The notes beneath the pieces were generated by a model. It made no database searches. It was given only the letters and a program-made list of their open reading frames with translations, and had not been told where the DNA came from. A stretch of DNA of 11,568 nucleotides from an uncultured Lachnospiraceae bacterium (GTDB taxonomy: Bacteria; Bacillota_A; Clostridia; Lachnospirales; Lachnospiraceae): contig CAJUGZ010000131.1 of assembly GCA_910585855.1 (NCBI GenBank), positions 1 through 11,568 on the forward strand, read 5' to 3'. Of the stretch, positions 1 through 6,419 are shown in pieces. Both the position numbers and the translations under genes were made by a program. Numbering within the stretch: the first letter of the stretch is position 1; every line of letters starts with the position of its first letter.

Positions 1-104
1 GAAAAGGCAGAAGTCTTAGAACTTCTTGCTTTTTGAAAACCGGAACAGCAGGCTGTCCACCGTTTTCGAATCTGGCGTCCGGTAAAAAATCCCCTTTGCA
101 GCAC
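1..104 (-). repeat. Intergenic palindromic element, copy A2 (probably cut by window edge)
   Basis: Non-coding stretch beyond the end of the AI-2E family gene. Read on the minus strand from 104 it gives TGCTGC, AAAGGG, a T run, then ACCGGACGCCAGA (71-83), followed by a GCCTGCT box. The same order TGCTGC / AAAGGG / ACCGGACGCCAGA / GCCTGCT occurs on the plus strand at 11462-11525 (copy C). GAAAAC at 35-40 and GTTTTC at 62-67 are complementary, so the piece can fold into a hairpin, with a further small hairpin at 7-29. No ORF of note covers it. Homology of A2 and C is read directly from the sequence; function is unknown. Confidence 0.5.
7..34. terminator. Possible small bidirectional terminator hairpin
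   Basis: AGAAGT (9-14) and ACTTCT (21-26) form a perfect 6-bp stem with a 6-nt loop. GC/GC pairs (7-8 with 28-29) extend it around one bulged T. On the plus strand it is followed by five T residues (30-34); on the minus strand by GCC and four T residues. It could end transcription from either side, but the stem is short and AT-rich, and the neighbouring gene to the left is not visible. Confidence 0.35.
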
Positions 105-132
105 TTCATTTCCAAAAGCCTAATTAAAAATT

Positions 133-199
133 TATAAAAAAGGGGACGCCAAAAGCGAAAGCGGGCTCGGAGCAGACCTTCCTTCGGCTTTTAGCGTCC
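133..199 (-). terminator. Intrinsic terminator of the AI-2E family gene (inside repeat copy A)
   Basis: On the minus strand GGACGCTAAAAGC (199 to 187) pairs over 13 positions, one of them G·U, with GCTTTTGGCGTCC (156 to 144). The loop is about 30 nt, and a T-rich tract CCCCTTTTTTATAAATTT follows. It starts 22 nt after the TAA stop at 222-224, the expected place for a Rho-independent terminator. Its loop holds the box conserved with the element at 2379-2406, so terminator and repeat are the same object here. Confidence 0.7.
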
Positions 200-227
200 T
201 TCCTCTCAAAAAAACTTCTATTTACTT
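133..227 (-). repeat. Intergenic palindromic element, copy A
   Basis: Shares two blocks with the element at 2283-2451. The decamer AAGTAAATAG occurs at 227-218 here and 2451-2442 there. A 28-nt box occurs at 153-180 here and 2379-2406 there, with 26 of 28 positions identical; on the plus strand its core begins AAGCGAAAGCGGGC and ends GCAGACCTT. The distance between blocks is nearly the same (47 versus 45 nt). Between them lies GGACGC followed by 14 nt that differ completely but are self-complementary with a second arm in each copy. The decamer overlaps the AAG-TAA end of the upstream gene. Confidence 0.6.
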
Positions 228-1538
228 TCCTTCTTCCACATCCTCCTTGCTTTTATTCTCATCCTGAAGTTCAGCTTTCCCCTCTCCTTTTTTACAGTAC
301 AAAATCACCTTCTCTTCTTCATCTACCCGATACAACCCCGTATAACTCTGCGTTCCAACAGGCAATTCCTTCTTTCGAAGCAAATACTCCACTCCACTCT
401 TAATCAAATAATAAATCACAGCAAAAGTAGGCACTCCAATTACCATTCCAACAAATCCAAACAATCCGCCAAATAAAAGAATTGAAAAAATCACCCAAAA
501 AGCCGACAACCCAGTAGAATCTCCTAAAATCTTAGGTCCAATAATATTTCCGTCAATCTGCTGCAAAACCAATATAAAAATCACAAAATACAGACACTGA
601 ATCGGATTTACCAAAAGAATCAAAAATGCACTGGGAACCGCTCCAACATAAGGTCCAAAAAAAGGAATTACATTTGTTACACCAACAATTACACTAATCA
701 AAAGTGTATAAGGCATCCGCAGCACCGAAAGCCCAATAAAACAAAGTACCCCAATAATAAAAGAATCAATCAATTTCCCGGATATAAACCCACTAAAAAT
801 CTGATTTGCTTTTCGTGCAATCTCAATTACCACATTGGCATTTTCTACCGGAAGAAATGCATAAACCATCTTCTTTGCCTGACCGTCAAAAGCTTCCCGC
901 TCTGTCAATGCATAAATCGCTACAATCAGCCCAAGAATCCAATTCATCAAAGAACTGAAAAATCCAATCACATAAGTAGTAAACCCACTGACTAATGTAT
1001 TCATCCAACCCAGCAAATCCGTATTTACCCAATTCTCCAAATAAACAATCGCCTTCTCATAAGCCTCACCCCCAGCTGAAAAGAGCTCAGGGTGCTTCTC
1101 CTGCAAGCTATAAGCCCACTGTTCAATCGTTTCAAGAAATCCAGAAGAAGAAGCCACTACATTCTTAATGCTATCCACTACTCTAGGACCAATCATGCCA
1201 ATTACAGCCCCTATTACCAACAAAGCAATCATCATTGTAATTGCAACACTAATCCCTTTTGCAACCATATGATGCTTTTTCTGCTTCTTTTCTTCTTCTG
1301 AAGGAAAATTTTTCTGAAAATACTTTTCAATTTTCTCCTGCCAAAAAGAAGCAACCGGTCGTAAAATAAAAGCAATCACCAATCCATAAATAATCGACTG
1401 CACAGCATCCGTCGCTTTTCCAAAAAAACGCACAATCAAATCCATCCTCAGCAAAAAGAAAAAAATCATCACACAAGCCGAAAAAATAGCAATAATTGTA
1501 ACGCCCCATCGAATATATGGTTTATATTCTTCCTTCAT
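222..1538 (-). CDS. AI-2E family transporter (UPF0118-type membrane protein)
   Basis: Polytopic membrane protein of 438 residues, a usual length for this family, whose members are variously tied to autoinducer-2 export or Na+/H+ antiport; the substrate here cannot be told. Hydrophobic segments lie near residues 12-31, 46-63, 97-117, 186-211, 253-273, 276-292, 301-325 and 345-377. The family hallmark is visible as VTNVIPFFGPYVGAVPSAF (287-305), followed by GNIIGPKILGDSTGLS (330-345). A charged cytoplasmic stretch (70-92) separates the first helices, and the C-terminal 50 residues are a Lys/Glu-rich tail with no recognisable domain. The ATG is preceded by the GGAGG formed around the TAG stop of the preceding gene, 14 nt away, so the two genes are co-transcribed and probably translationally linked. 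A terminator follows the stop. Confidence 0.9.
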   Translation of the reverse strand: MKEEYKPYIRWGVTIIAIFSACVMIFFFLLRMDLIVRFFGKATDAVQSIIYGLVIAFILRPVASFWQEKIEKYFQKNFPSEEEKKQKKHHMVAKGISVAITMMIALLVIGAVIGMIGPRVVDSIKNVVASSSGFLETIEQWAYSLQEKHPELFSAGGEAYEKAIVYLENWVNTDLLGWMNTLVSGFTTYVIGFFSSLMNWILGLIVAIYALTEREAFDGQAKKMVYAFLPVENANVVIEIARKANQIFSGFISGKLIDSFIIGVLCFIGLSVLRMPYTLLISVIVGVTNVIPFFGPYVGAVPSAFLILLVNPIQCLYFVIFILVLQQIDGNIIGPKILGDSTGLSAFWVIFSILLFGGLFGFVGMVIGVPTFAVIYYLIKSGVEYLLRKKELPVGTQSYTGLYRVDEEEKVILYCKKGEGKAELQDENKSKEDVEEGK

Positions 1539-1552
1539 CCCTCTTTATCCTC

Positions 1553-2161
1553 CTATTGTATCCAGACCCCATCCTTATCTACACGGTATCCGTCTGGTGT
1601 AAGTGTATTTATTGCGCAAGAACCATCCTCCTGTAAATAATACCATTTTCCGTCAATCTCCTGCCAATCCGTCAGCATATATCCATTCTCATCCAAATAA
1701 TACCAGTTTCCCTTAGCCAAAACCCACTGTTTTGCCGCCATCAGATCAATCCCAAGCCGATAAGTCCACTGCTTCTCCTCTTTATTATAAATCCACCCCG
1801 GCGCACTCTCCGAAACAGGCACAGTACATCTTCCTACCACAGTAATATCTTTCTCTGTATAAGATACAGTAATTGTATTTGCGCCACTTGTCAAGGTATA
1901 CTGCAAAATATCAAAATCTTCAACTGCCGCAACCCGAATAATCCGCCCAATACTCTTCTTTCCATCACGATAATATGCATTTACCTGAAAATCTGACGCA
2001 TCCACATAACCTCCAGTCGTCAATACATCCCCTGTATAGACCACTTCAATATGAGAAAGCACCTCTGTTTCAGCAGCCGCCAAACCAACTACCGAACATC
2101 TTCCAAACATCCCCGTCACCATTCCAATTACCGCCAATAAAGCCAATAATCTCCTTCTCAT
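1553..2161 (-). CDS. Secreted protein with Ig-like domain and C-terminal cell-wall-binding (choline-binding-type) repeats
   Basis: Predicted exported protein of 202 residues. Residues 1-30 form a Sec signal peptide: RRR, a hydrophobic core (LLALLAVIGMVTGMF), and a likely cut after GLAAA. The Cys at 22 follows FGR, so a lipobox is not convincing. Residues 36-116 look like a bacterial Ig-like (Big_3-type) domain, with pieces such as VYTGDVLTTGGYV, VNAYYRDGK and NTITVSYTEKD. Residues 122-202 carry short repeats with the aromatic pattern of choline/cell-wall-binding modules: GNWYYLDENGYMLTDW, GKWYYLQEDGSC and GYRVDKDGVWIQ. It is probably held on the cell surface; ligand and role are unknown. The ATG at 2161 is preferred over an upstream ATG at 2230 because it has AAAGGGTGAG just before it and starts directly at the signal peptide. 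It is followed 14 nt later by the AI-2E family gene. Confidence 0.85.
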   Translation of the reverse strand: MRRRLLALLAVIGMVTGMFGRCSVVGLAAAETEVLSHIEVVYTGDVLTTGGYVDASDFQVNAYYRDGKKSIGRIIRVAAVEDFDILQYTLTSGANTITVSYTEKDITVVGRCTVPVSESAPGWIYNKEEKQWTYRLGIDLMAAKQWVLAKGNWYYLDENGYMLTDWQEIDGKWYYLQEDGSCAINTLTPDGYRVDKDGVWIQ

Positions 2162-2164
2162 GTT

Positions 2165-2174
2165 CTCACCCTTT
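2165..2174 (-). promoter_or_regulatory. Ribosome binding site deciding the start at 2161
   Basis: AAAGGGTGAG on the minus strand, with its AGGG core 7 nt before the ATG at 2161-2159. The competing in-frame ATG at 2230 has no comparable site and would put 23 non-signal residues before the signal peptide. Confidence 0.75.
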
Positions 2175-2212
2175 CCAAATTTTATAAATCTATCTATTTT
2201 ACTCAACCAAAC

Positions 2213-2249
2213 TATTGATAAAATTTTCATTTTCTAAGCAATATCAATA
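2213..2249 (-). promoter_or_regulatory. Possible promoter/operator of the cell-wall-binding protein operon
   Basis: On the minus strand TTGATA (2247-2242) followed after 18 nt by TTTTAT (2223-2218) is a modest -35/-10 pair. It is overlapped by a perfect 8-bp inverted repeat, TATTGATA (2249-2242) and TATCAATA (2220-2213), with a 21-nt spacer. The arms are about 29 bp apart centre to centre, close to three helical turns, as expected for a dimeric or tetrameric regulator. The -10 is weak and the region is AT-rich, so chance is possible. Confidence 0.35.
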
Positions 2250-2282
2250 ACAATAAAACACTTAAATTTTCGAACAACCAGT

Positions 2283-2451
2283 CTGAAACCAAATCAAGGT
2301 CTGCAGAGGGTCATCATTTCCCGTCGGCACTTAGACGCTGTATTTTAGCGTCTTATGTGTCCGCTACGAGGAAATGCTAAGCGAAAGCGGGCCCGGTGCA
2401 GACCTTGATTTGGTTTCAGGCGTCCGCCTACCCAAAAACACCTATTTACTT
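2283..2451 (-). repeat. Intergenic palindromic element, copy B, with long inverted repeat
   Basis: The 288-nt gap between the permease stop and the next gene is largely taken up by this structure. Arms 2283-2305 and 2397-2419 are perfectly complementary over 23 nt, enclosing 91 nt. Nested inside are CATTTCC (2315-2321) with GGAAATG (2370-2376), GGCAC (2326-2330) with GTGTCC (2357-2362), and AGACGCT (2333-2339) with AGCGTCT (2347-2353). The result is one long rod with a seven-base top loop. The box at 2379-2406 matches that at 153-180 at 26 of 28 positions. The decamer AAGTAAATAG (2451-2442) overlaps the permease TAA stop. There is no T run after the stem on either strand, so it is not a classic intrinsic terminator. 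No ORF with a ribosome site was seen. Confidence 0.7.
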
Positions 2452-3739
2452 ATTCATAACGAAGTGCTTCAATCGGATCTAACTTCGCCGCTTTATTAGC
2501 CGGATAATATCCAAAGAACACCCCGATCGTCATAGAAAATCCAAGTGAAAGCACAATACTAAATATCGTAGGTTCTGCCGGATATCCCAGTAAATTCGAC
2601 GCAAATATTCCAAGTGCTACTCCAAGTGCCACTCCAATTAACCCTCCAATCAGGCAAATCACCATAGATTCCATAATAAACTGCAGCCGAATCGAACTAT
2701 TCGGTGCACCAAGTGCCTTCCTTGTTCCGATCTCTCTGGTTCTCTCCGTAATGGATACCAGCATAATATTCATAACTCCAACACCGCCTACTAAAAGAGA
2801 AATTCCCGCAATTACTCCAATCGCAAGTGTCACTGTATCCATCATAGTAGACATCGCTGAAATCATACTTGCCATACTAAAAGCACCGACATCAAAATAA
2901 TTATTATTGCGGTAATAAGCATTAAAATAATTCTTAGCATCCAGTATCATCTGGTTGGTATCTATATTTGGCTTTGTTATAATAGAAATAGAAGTATACC
3001 CGCCAGAAGAATGAACCCTGTTCTGCACAGCCTTTAAAGGCACATAAAAATAAGTTTCCATATCTTTTTCTGAAGAAGTTGTCACCATCATTGGATTTTC
3101 CTGATGTTCATAAACTCCTGCAATCGTATAGCGAGAATATCCCATATCATCCTTTACCTCAATTTCCCTTCCTACGGCTGCTTTTACATCTCCTCCAAAA
3201 AGATTATTTACCAGTTTGTCGGTCACTAATGCCACATTTCTTCCATTCAGATAGTCCGTTTCACTCAAGGTTCTGCCTGACAATATCTTTATATCTGTGG
3301 AGAGAAAATAATCAGAATTAACCCCTGTTACCATTACATTTGCATAATTTTTTCCAATCGAAACCTTCCCTCTTCCGGTTGATTCTGACAATGTAATTCC
3401 TACAATCGAATCTTTATATTCCTCTTTAAATCCCTGTATCATCTCTTCGCTAATTAGATCACTTTCCAGTAACCCTCTGTCCTTTGATACCGATTCATAG
3501 GTCATACCGCTTGCCCCTGTTTCAACCTCCTGACTTTTATATTTCAGATAAACTGTAATATCCGATGCACCCATAGACTGCATAGAGGAAGTAATTGTGC
3601 TTTCCAGCGAATTTCCTACTGTCATAATCGCAATTACAGCAGTAATACCAATAATAATTCCAAGCATGGTCAAAAGCGCACGCATTTTATTTGCCTTTAA
3701 ACTTGATAACGCCATAGAAATATTTTCAAAAAACAGCAC
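2450..3739 (-). CDS. MacB/FtsX-type ABC transporter permease
   Basis: Membrane subunit of a MacAB-like ABC system, 429 residues from the chosen start, typical for the family. Topology is the MacB one: a first helix near residues 22-42 (TMLGIIIGITAVIAIM), a large extracellular domain of roughly 250 residues rich in Ser/Asp/Tyr (MacB_PCD-like), then three C-terminal helices near 304-328, 355-380 and 392-412 (FtsX domain). The cytoplasmic motif TERTREIGTRKALGAP (331-346) and the ending PIEALRYE are characteristic. I prefer a GTG start at 3739 over the ATG at 3763. The GTG follows AAGGGAG with about 8 nt spacing, and the protein then starts VLFFENISMALSSLKANKMR, as relatives usually do. The GTG lies inside the last codons of the ATPase gene (14-nt overlap), implying coupled translation. 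The extracellular domain should contact the adaptor encoded two genes earlier. Confidence 0.92.
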   Translation of the reverse strand: MLFFENISMALSSLKANKMRALLTMLGIIIGITAVIAIMTVGNSLESTITSSMQSMGASDITVYLKYKSQEVETGASGMTYESVSKDRGLLESDLISEEMIQGFKEEYKDSIVGITLSESTGRGKVSIGKNYANVMVTGVNSDYFLSTDIKILSGRTLSETDYLNGRNVALVTDKLVNNLFGGDVKAAVGREIEVKDDMGYSRYTIAGVYEHQENPMMVTTSSEKDMETYFYVPLKAVQNRVHSSGGYTSISIITKPNIDTNQMILDAKNYFNAYYRNNNYFDVGAFSMASMISAMSTMMDTVTLAIGVIAGISLLVGGVGVMNIMLVSITERTREIGTRKALGAPNSSIRLQFIMESMVICLIGGLIGVALGVALGIFASNLLGYPAEPTIFSIVLSLGFSMTIGVFFGYYPANKAAKLDPIEALRYE

Positions 3740-4454
3740 GATCTCCACTCCCTTCCCGTTCATCGATAATCTGCCCGTCCTTTAACGTTACAATCCGTTC
3801 CGTTTCCTCGGCAAGCTCATTTGAGTGTGTAATCAGTACAATCGTCTTTCCCTGATCTTTATTTAATTTATGAAAAATATCCATTACCAGACGACCTGTT
3901 TTCGAATCCAACGCTCCAGTTGGCTCATCTGCCAAAATAATTGCCGGATCGTTTGCCATTGCTCTGGCAATCGCTACTCTTTGCTTTTGTCCTCCGGAAA
4001 GTTCATCCGGTGTATGCTGCATCCGCTCCTCCATTCCTACCATTTTCAGTAGTTCTTTTGCCCGTTTGGTACGCTCTGATTTTCCTACACCGGCATACAG
4101 CATAGGAAGTTCTACATTCTTTAATGCACTTGTTCTGGCGATTAGATTATAAGTCTGAAACACAAATCCAATCTTATGATTTCGAATCTTGGAAAGTTCA
4201 TTGTCTTTTGCTTTTACAATGTCTAATCCATCCAGATAATAGCCGCCTTCTGTCGGGCGATCCAACGCTCCGATAATATTCATCAGAGTAGATTTTCCTG
4301 AACCAGATGCCCCTACAACCGAAACAAATTCTCCTTCTCTTACCACCAGATCAATTCCATGCAAAATTTCCAATTCGTTTGGTTCTCCTATGTAAAAACG
4401 TTTGATAATGCCATGCAAATCAATTACCGTTTTCTTTTTCGATTCCTGTTCCAT
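3726..4454 (-). CDS. MacB/LolD-type ABC transporter ATP-binding protein
   Basis: Cytoplasmic ATPase of 242 residues that powers the permease encoded next. All motifs are intact: Walker A GASGSGKST (48-56), Q-loop Gln100 in FVFQTYN, signature LSGGQKQR (152-159), Walker B IILADEP with catalytic Glu177, D-loop ALDS, and switch His210 in LITHS. The segment GALDRPTEGGYYLDG and the MacB/LolD-like pattern IGFVFQTYNLI place it among lipoprotein/macrolide/peptide mechanotransmission ABC ATPases rather than importers. It starts 8 nt after the adaptor stop; the nearest Shine-Dalgarno-like GGGAGAG lies in the end of the adaptor gene, so translation is probably coupled. The C-terminus (DEREGSGDRAVF) is a short tail whose codons hold the ribosome site and start of the permease gene. 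Confidence 0.95.
   Translation of the reverse strand: MEQESKKKTVIDLHGIIKRFYIGEPNELEILHGIDLVVREGEFVSVVGASGSGKSTLMNIIGALDRPTEGGYYLDGLDIVKAKDNELSKIRNHKIGFVFQTYNLIARTSALKNVELPMLYAGVGKSERTKRAKELLKMVGMEERMQHTPDELSGGQKQRVAIARAMANDPAIILADEPTGALDSKTGRLVMDIFHKLNKDQGKTIVLITHSNELAEETERIVTLKDGQIIDEREGSGDRAVF
3748..3754 (-). promoter_or_regulatory. Ribosome binding site supporting the GTG start of the permease
   Basis: AAGGGAG on the minus strand, about 8 nt before GTG at 3739-3737, within the coding end of the ATPase gene. The alternative ATG at 3763-3761 has only CGATGAACGGG-type context and lacks a good site before it. Confidence 0.6.
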
Positions 4455-4462
4455 TCCGTTTT

Positions 4463-6241
4463 CTACTCTCCCATCATCAGCGACATCATATCTTCCAGTG
4501 CATTGCCGCCAGCATTCGGTATCAGAATTTCTTTTCCCTCCAAATCTTCCTCACTGCTGATCTCGACATAGTAATCGCCCTCTGTTCCAACTGTCACATA
4601 TACATCTCTCTGTGCTGTTGTACCATCCTCTGCCTGCTCCATCAATGTAATATAACTCTTTCCTTCCGAATCACTTAAAACCGCATCATATGGTACAGTA
4701 AGTACATTTTCTCTGTCTTCTAAAACAATATTTGTCTTAGCTGTCATACCAAGCCGCAGGCGTTCATCCTGCTGATCTAATGTAATCTCTACACGATAGG
4801 TAACAGAATCTCCCTGTGTCGGAGTCGGAGCTAAAAAACTAACCTTTCCTTCCAATTCATCATCTCTGGTTGCATCTGTCTTAATTACAGCTCTCATTCC
4901 CTCTTTAATCGAGCTGATATCATATTCGTCTACTTCCGTAGCAATAATCAATTCACTGCAGTCCTGCAAAACCAGCAATGTACCTGTTGTATAAGTATCC
5001 CCCGAATTGACTTTTACATCAGTAATAGTCCCGGAAAACGGTGCTTTTACATCGGTTTTCTTTAAGTTTCTCTCATAAGCAGATAATTTATCTTCCAATG
5101 TTCTGACACTGGTTGTTCCGCTTAACCGCTGCAGTTCAATCTGATCTTCAGAAGTCAGCAGAGAATTTCTGTTATTTCTCTCCTGTGTTATCTGATTGTC
5201 TAATGCATCCTCATAGGCATCTTCTAATGTTTCAATCTGATCCCGCATGGCATCTAATTGATTTTCGGATGCCGTCCATGCACTGACTGCTGCCTCATAA
5301 TCTGCCTGAAGCTGATTATATACTGCAGTTGCATCGGCATATTCATCCTTTAATTCATTTAATTTCATATTTGCTTTTTCATATTCTGCCTGAAAATAAT
5401 TTGCCGATTCCTGCGCTTCTTTTACTGCTTTATCCTTTCGGTATGCTGTCCGGCTTGCTTCATCATAAATCTTTCCGGTTGTCGGATCAAATTCATCCTC
5501 ATTATCCACTCTATACTCGTCTAACTCCATCTGCGCCATCTTTAAAACAGAATTTGCATCTGCTAATTCTGTCTGTTTTTTTGTTACCTCTGCAGTCAGG
5601 TTTTCATATTCTAACTTCATATTTTCATAGTCACTCTTTACAGAATTCCATGCTTCCAATGCTGCTGTTACATAAGCTTCATCCGCCATGCGCTGTTTTT
5701 CATAGACCAGTTTATCCTCCATCGCCTCATCTAACTTTTTCTTTGCATCAGTAATTGTATCATTCATACTGTCTGCCTGTTCTTCGTTAGAAGTCCGTGC
5801 CGCATCATAACTTCTCTGTGCCTGCTCCACTGCAATTTGATTTTGACGATTTGCATTGGAAATATCGGTATTTACATCGGAAATATCATCCAAAATATCG
5901 CTTGTATCAAAAGAAAGCAGCAAATCTCCTTCCTCTACCAAATCTCCAACTTCCACATAGACATCATTGATATCATATCCAGTTAAAGAAGATGTAATAT
6001 CTCTAGACTCTATACTCTCTACTTTTCCTGTAGTACTGACATAACTCAACAAGGAACGTCTTTCCACTGTTGTTGTCTTTATTTGGCTCTGCAAAAGTTC
6101 TGCTACTTTTTTCTGCTGCTCTTGAATCTTATTTCTGATTACAAAGACGCCAATCACAAGCAGTACTACTACAATCAGCAATTTTTTGTGCTTCTTGATC
6201 CACTTCAGAACAGAAGCCACTGGTTTTTTCTTCTCTGCCAT
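4463..6241 (-). CDS. HlyD/MacA-family membrane fusion (adaptor) protein with long coiled-coil hairpin
   Basis: Membrane-anchored extracellular adaptor of the MacAB-like exporter, 592 residues. A Lys-rich N-terminus is followed by one membrane helix (21-35, LLIVVVLLVIGVFVI). Two half-motifs of a biotinyl-lipoyl domain follow: GYDINDVYVEVGDLVEEGD (88-106) and KAPFSGTITDVKVNSGD (399-415). Between them residues 116-395 are heptad-rich and Asp/Glu/Lys/Gln/Ala-rich, a coiled coil whose turn is probably DNEDEFDPTTGKIYDE (246-261), almost exactly mid-way. Residues 430-510 form the beta-barrel (RLRLGMTAKTNIVLED) and the rest a membrane-proximal domain ending in Met/Leu-rich sequence. It is longer than Gram-negative MacA, which is near 370 residues. 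It has its own promoter and leader and is the first gene of the adaptor-ATPase-permease operon. AAGGAAAGAGT precedes the ATG. The exported substrate is unknown; antimicrobial peptide efflux or export of a self-made peptide are both possible. Confidence 0.92.
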   Translation of the reverse strand: MAEKKKPVASVLKWIKKHKKLLIVVVLLVIGVFVIRNKIQEQQKKVAELLQSQIKTTTVERRSLLSYVSTTGKVESIESRDITSSLTGYDINDVYVEVGDLVEEGDLLLSFDTSDILDDISDVNTDISNANRQNQIAVEQAQRSYDAARTSNEEQADSMNDTITDAKKKLDEAMEDKLVYEKQRMADEAYVTAALEAWNSVKSDYENMKLEYENLTAEVTKKQTELADANSVLKMAQMELDEYRVDNEDEFDPTTGKIYDEASRTAYRKDKAVKEAQESANYFQAEYEKANMKLNELKDEYADATAVYNQLQADYEAAVSAWTASENQLDAMRDQIETLEDAYEDALDNQITQERNNRNSLLTSEDQIELQRLSGTTSVRTLEDKLSAYERNLKKTDVKAPFSGTITDVKVNSGDTYTTGTLLVLQDCSELIIATEVDEYDISSIKEGMRAVIKTDATRDDELEGKVSFLAPTPTQGDSVTYRVEITLDQQDERLRLGMTAKTNIVLEDRENVLTVPYDAVLSDSEGKSYITLMEQAEDGTTAQRDVYVTVGTEGDYYVEISSEEDLEGKEILIPNAGGNALEDMMSLMMGE

Positions 6242-6340
6242 ACTCTTTCCTTTCTTCCCTTCTAAAACAAAAATCTGCCTCTCTGTTACGCCTCCTGTTA
6301 TTTTTAGACCCTATCAGGCATATCTATTCAGGATTCTTGT
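6242..6340 (-). other. 5' leader of the MacAB-like operon with an orphan Shine-Dalgarno
   Basis: About 95 nt lie between the predicted transcription start and the adaptor ATG. AGGAGG (6296-6291) sits in it with no ATG, GTG or TTG at usable spacing; the nearest following TTG is in CAGATTTTTG, about 20 nt on and stopped at once. A six-codon uORF (6321-6304) lacks a ribosome site. TCCTG early in the leader can pair with CAGGA that overlaps AGGAGG. Regulatory meaning is speculative. Confidence 0.25.
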
Positions 6341-6369
6341 ATTTTATCACAGAATATTTCTTGCGTCAT
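6341..6369 (-). promoter_or_regulatory. Promoter of the MacAB-like operon
   Basis: On the minus strand ATGACG (6369-6364) as -35, a 17-nt spacer, and TAAAAT (6346-6341) as -10, with TGA directly before it as an extended -10. It lies just after the terminator of the upstream ABC genes, in the only sizeable gap before the adaptor gene. Start of transcription is expected near 6335. Confidence 0.6.
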
Positions 6370-6375
6370 GTCTTT

Positions 6376-6419
6376 AAAAAAGAGTTTACATTAATTTAAT
6401 AATCCATTAATAACCTCTT
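6376..6419 (-). terminator. Weak intrinsic terminator after the ABC half-transporter pair
   Basis: On the minus strand AAGAG (6419-6415, overlapping the stop codon), TT and ATTAAT pair with ATTAAT, AA and CTCTT, with small bulges and a 10-nt loop. The second arm runs into TTTTTT (6381-6376). The position is ideal but the stem is AT-rich and imperfect, so some read-through into the MacAB-like operon is likely. Confidence 0.5.

Noticed and set aside
2213..2230. ATG at 2230 as the start of the cell-wall-binding protein
   Set aside because: It would add 23 residues before a normal signal peptide, lacks a ribosome site, and would begin upstream of or at the predicted transcription start.
2283..2419. 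CRISPR array or insertion sequence remnant
   Set aside because: There are no regularly spaced direct repeats, no transposase fragment and no evident target-site duplication. The structure is an inverted repeat with nested stems.
5329..5754. Plus-strand reading frame of 141 codons
   Set aside because: It lies wholly inside the adaptor gene's coiled-coil region. Its His/Leu/Pro/Ser-rich translation is what the reverse complement of Glu/Asp/Lys/Ala-rich codons gives, and it has no ribosome site.
6304..6321. Six-codon uORF (MPDRV) in the leader of the adaptor gene
   Set aside because: No Shine-Dalgarno precedes it, and such short frames are common by chance in a 95-nt leader.
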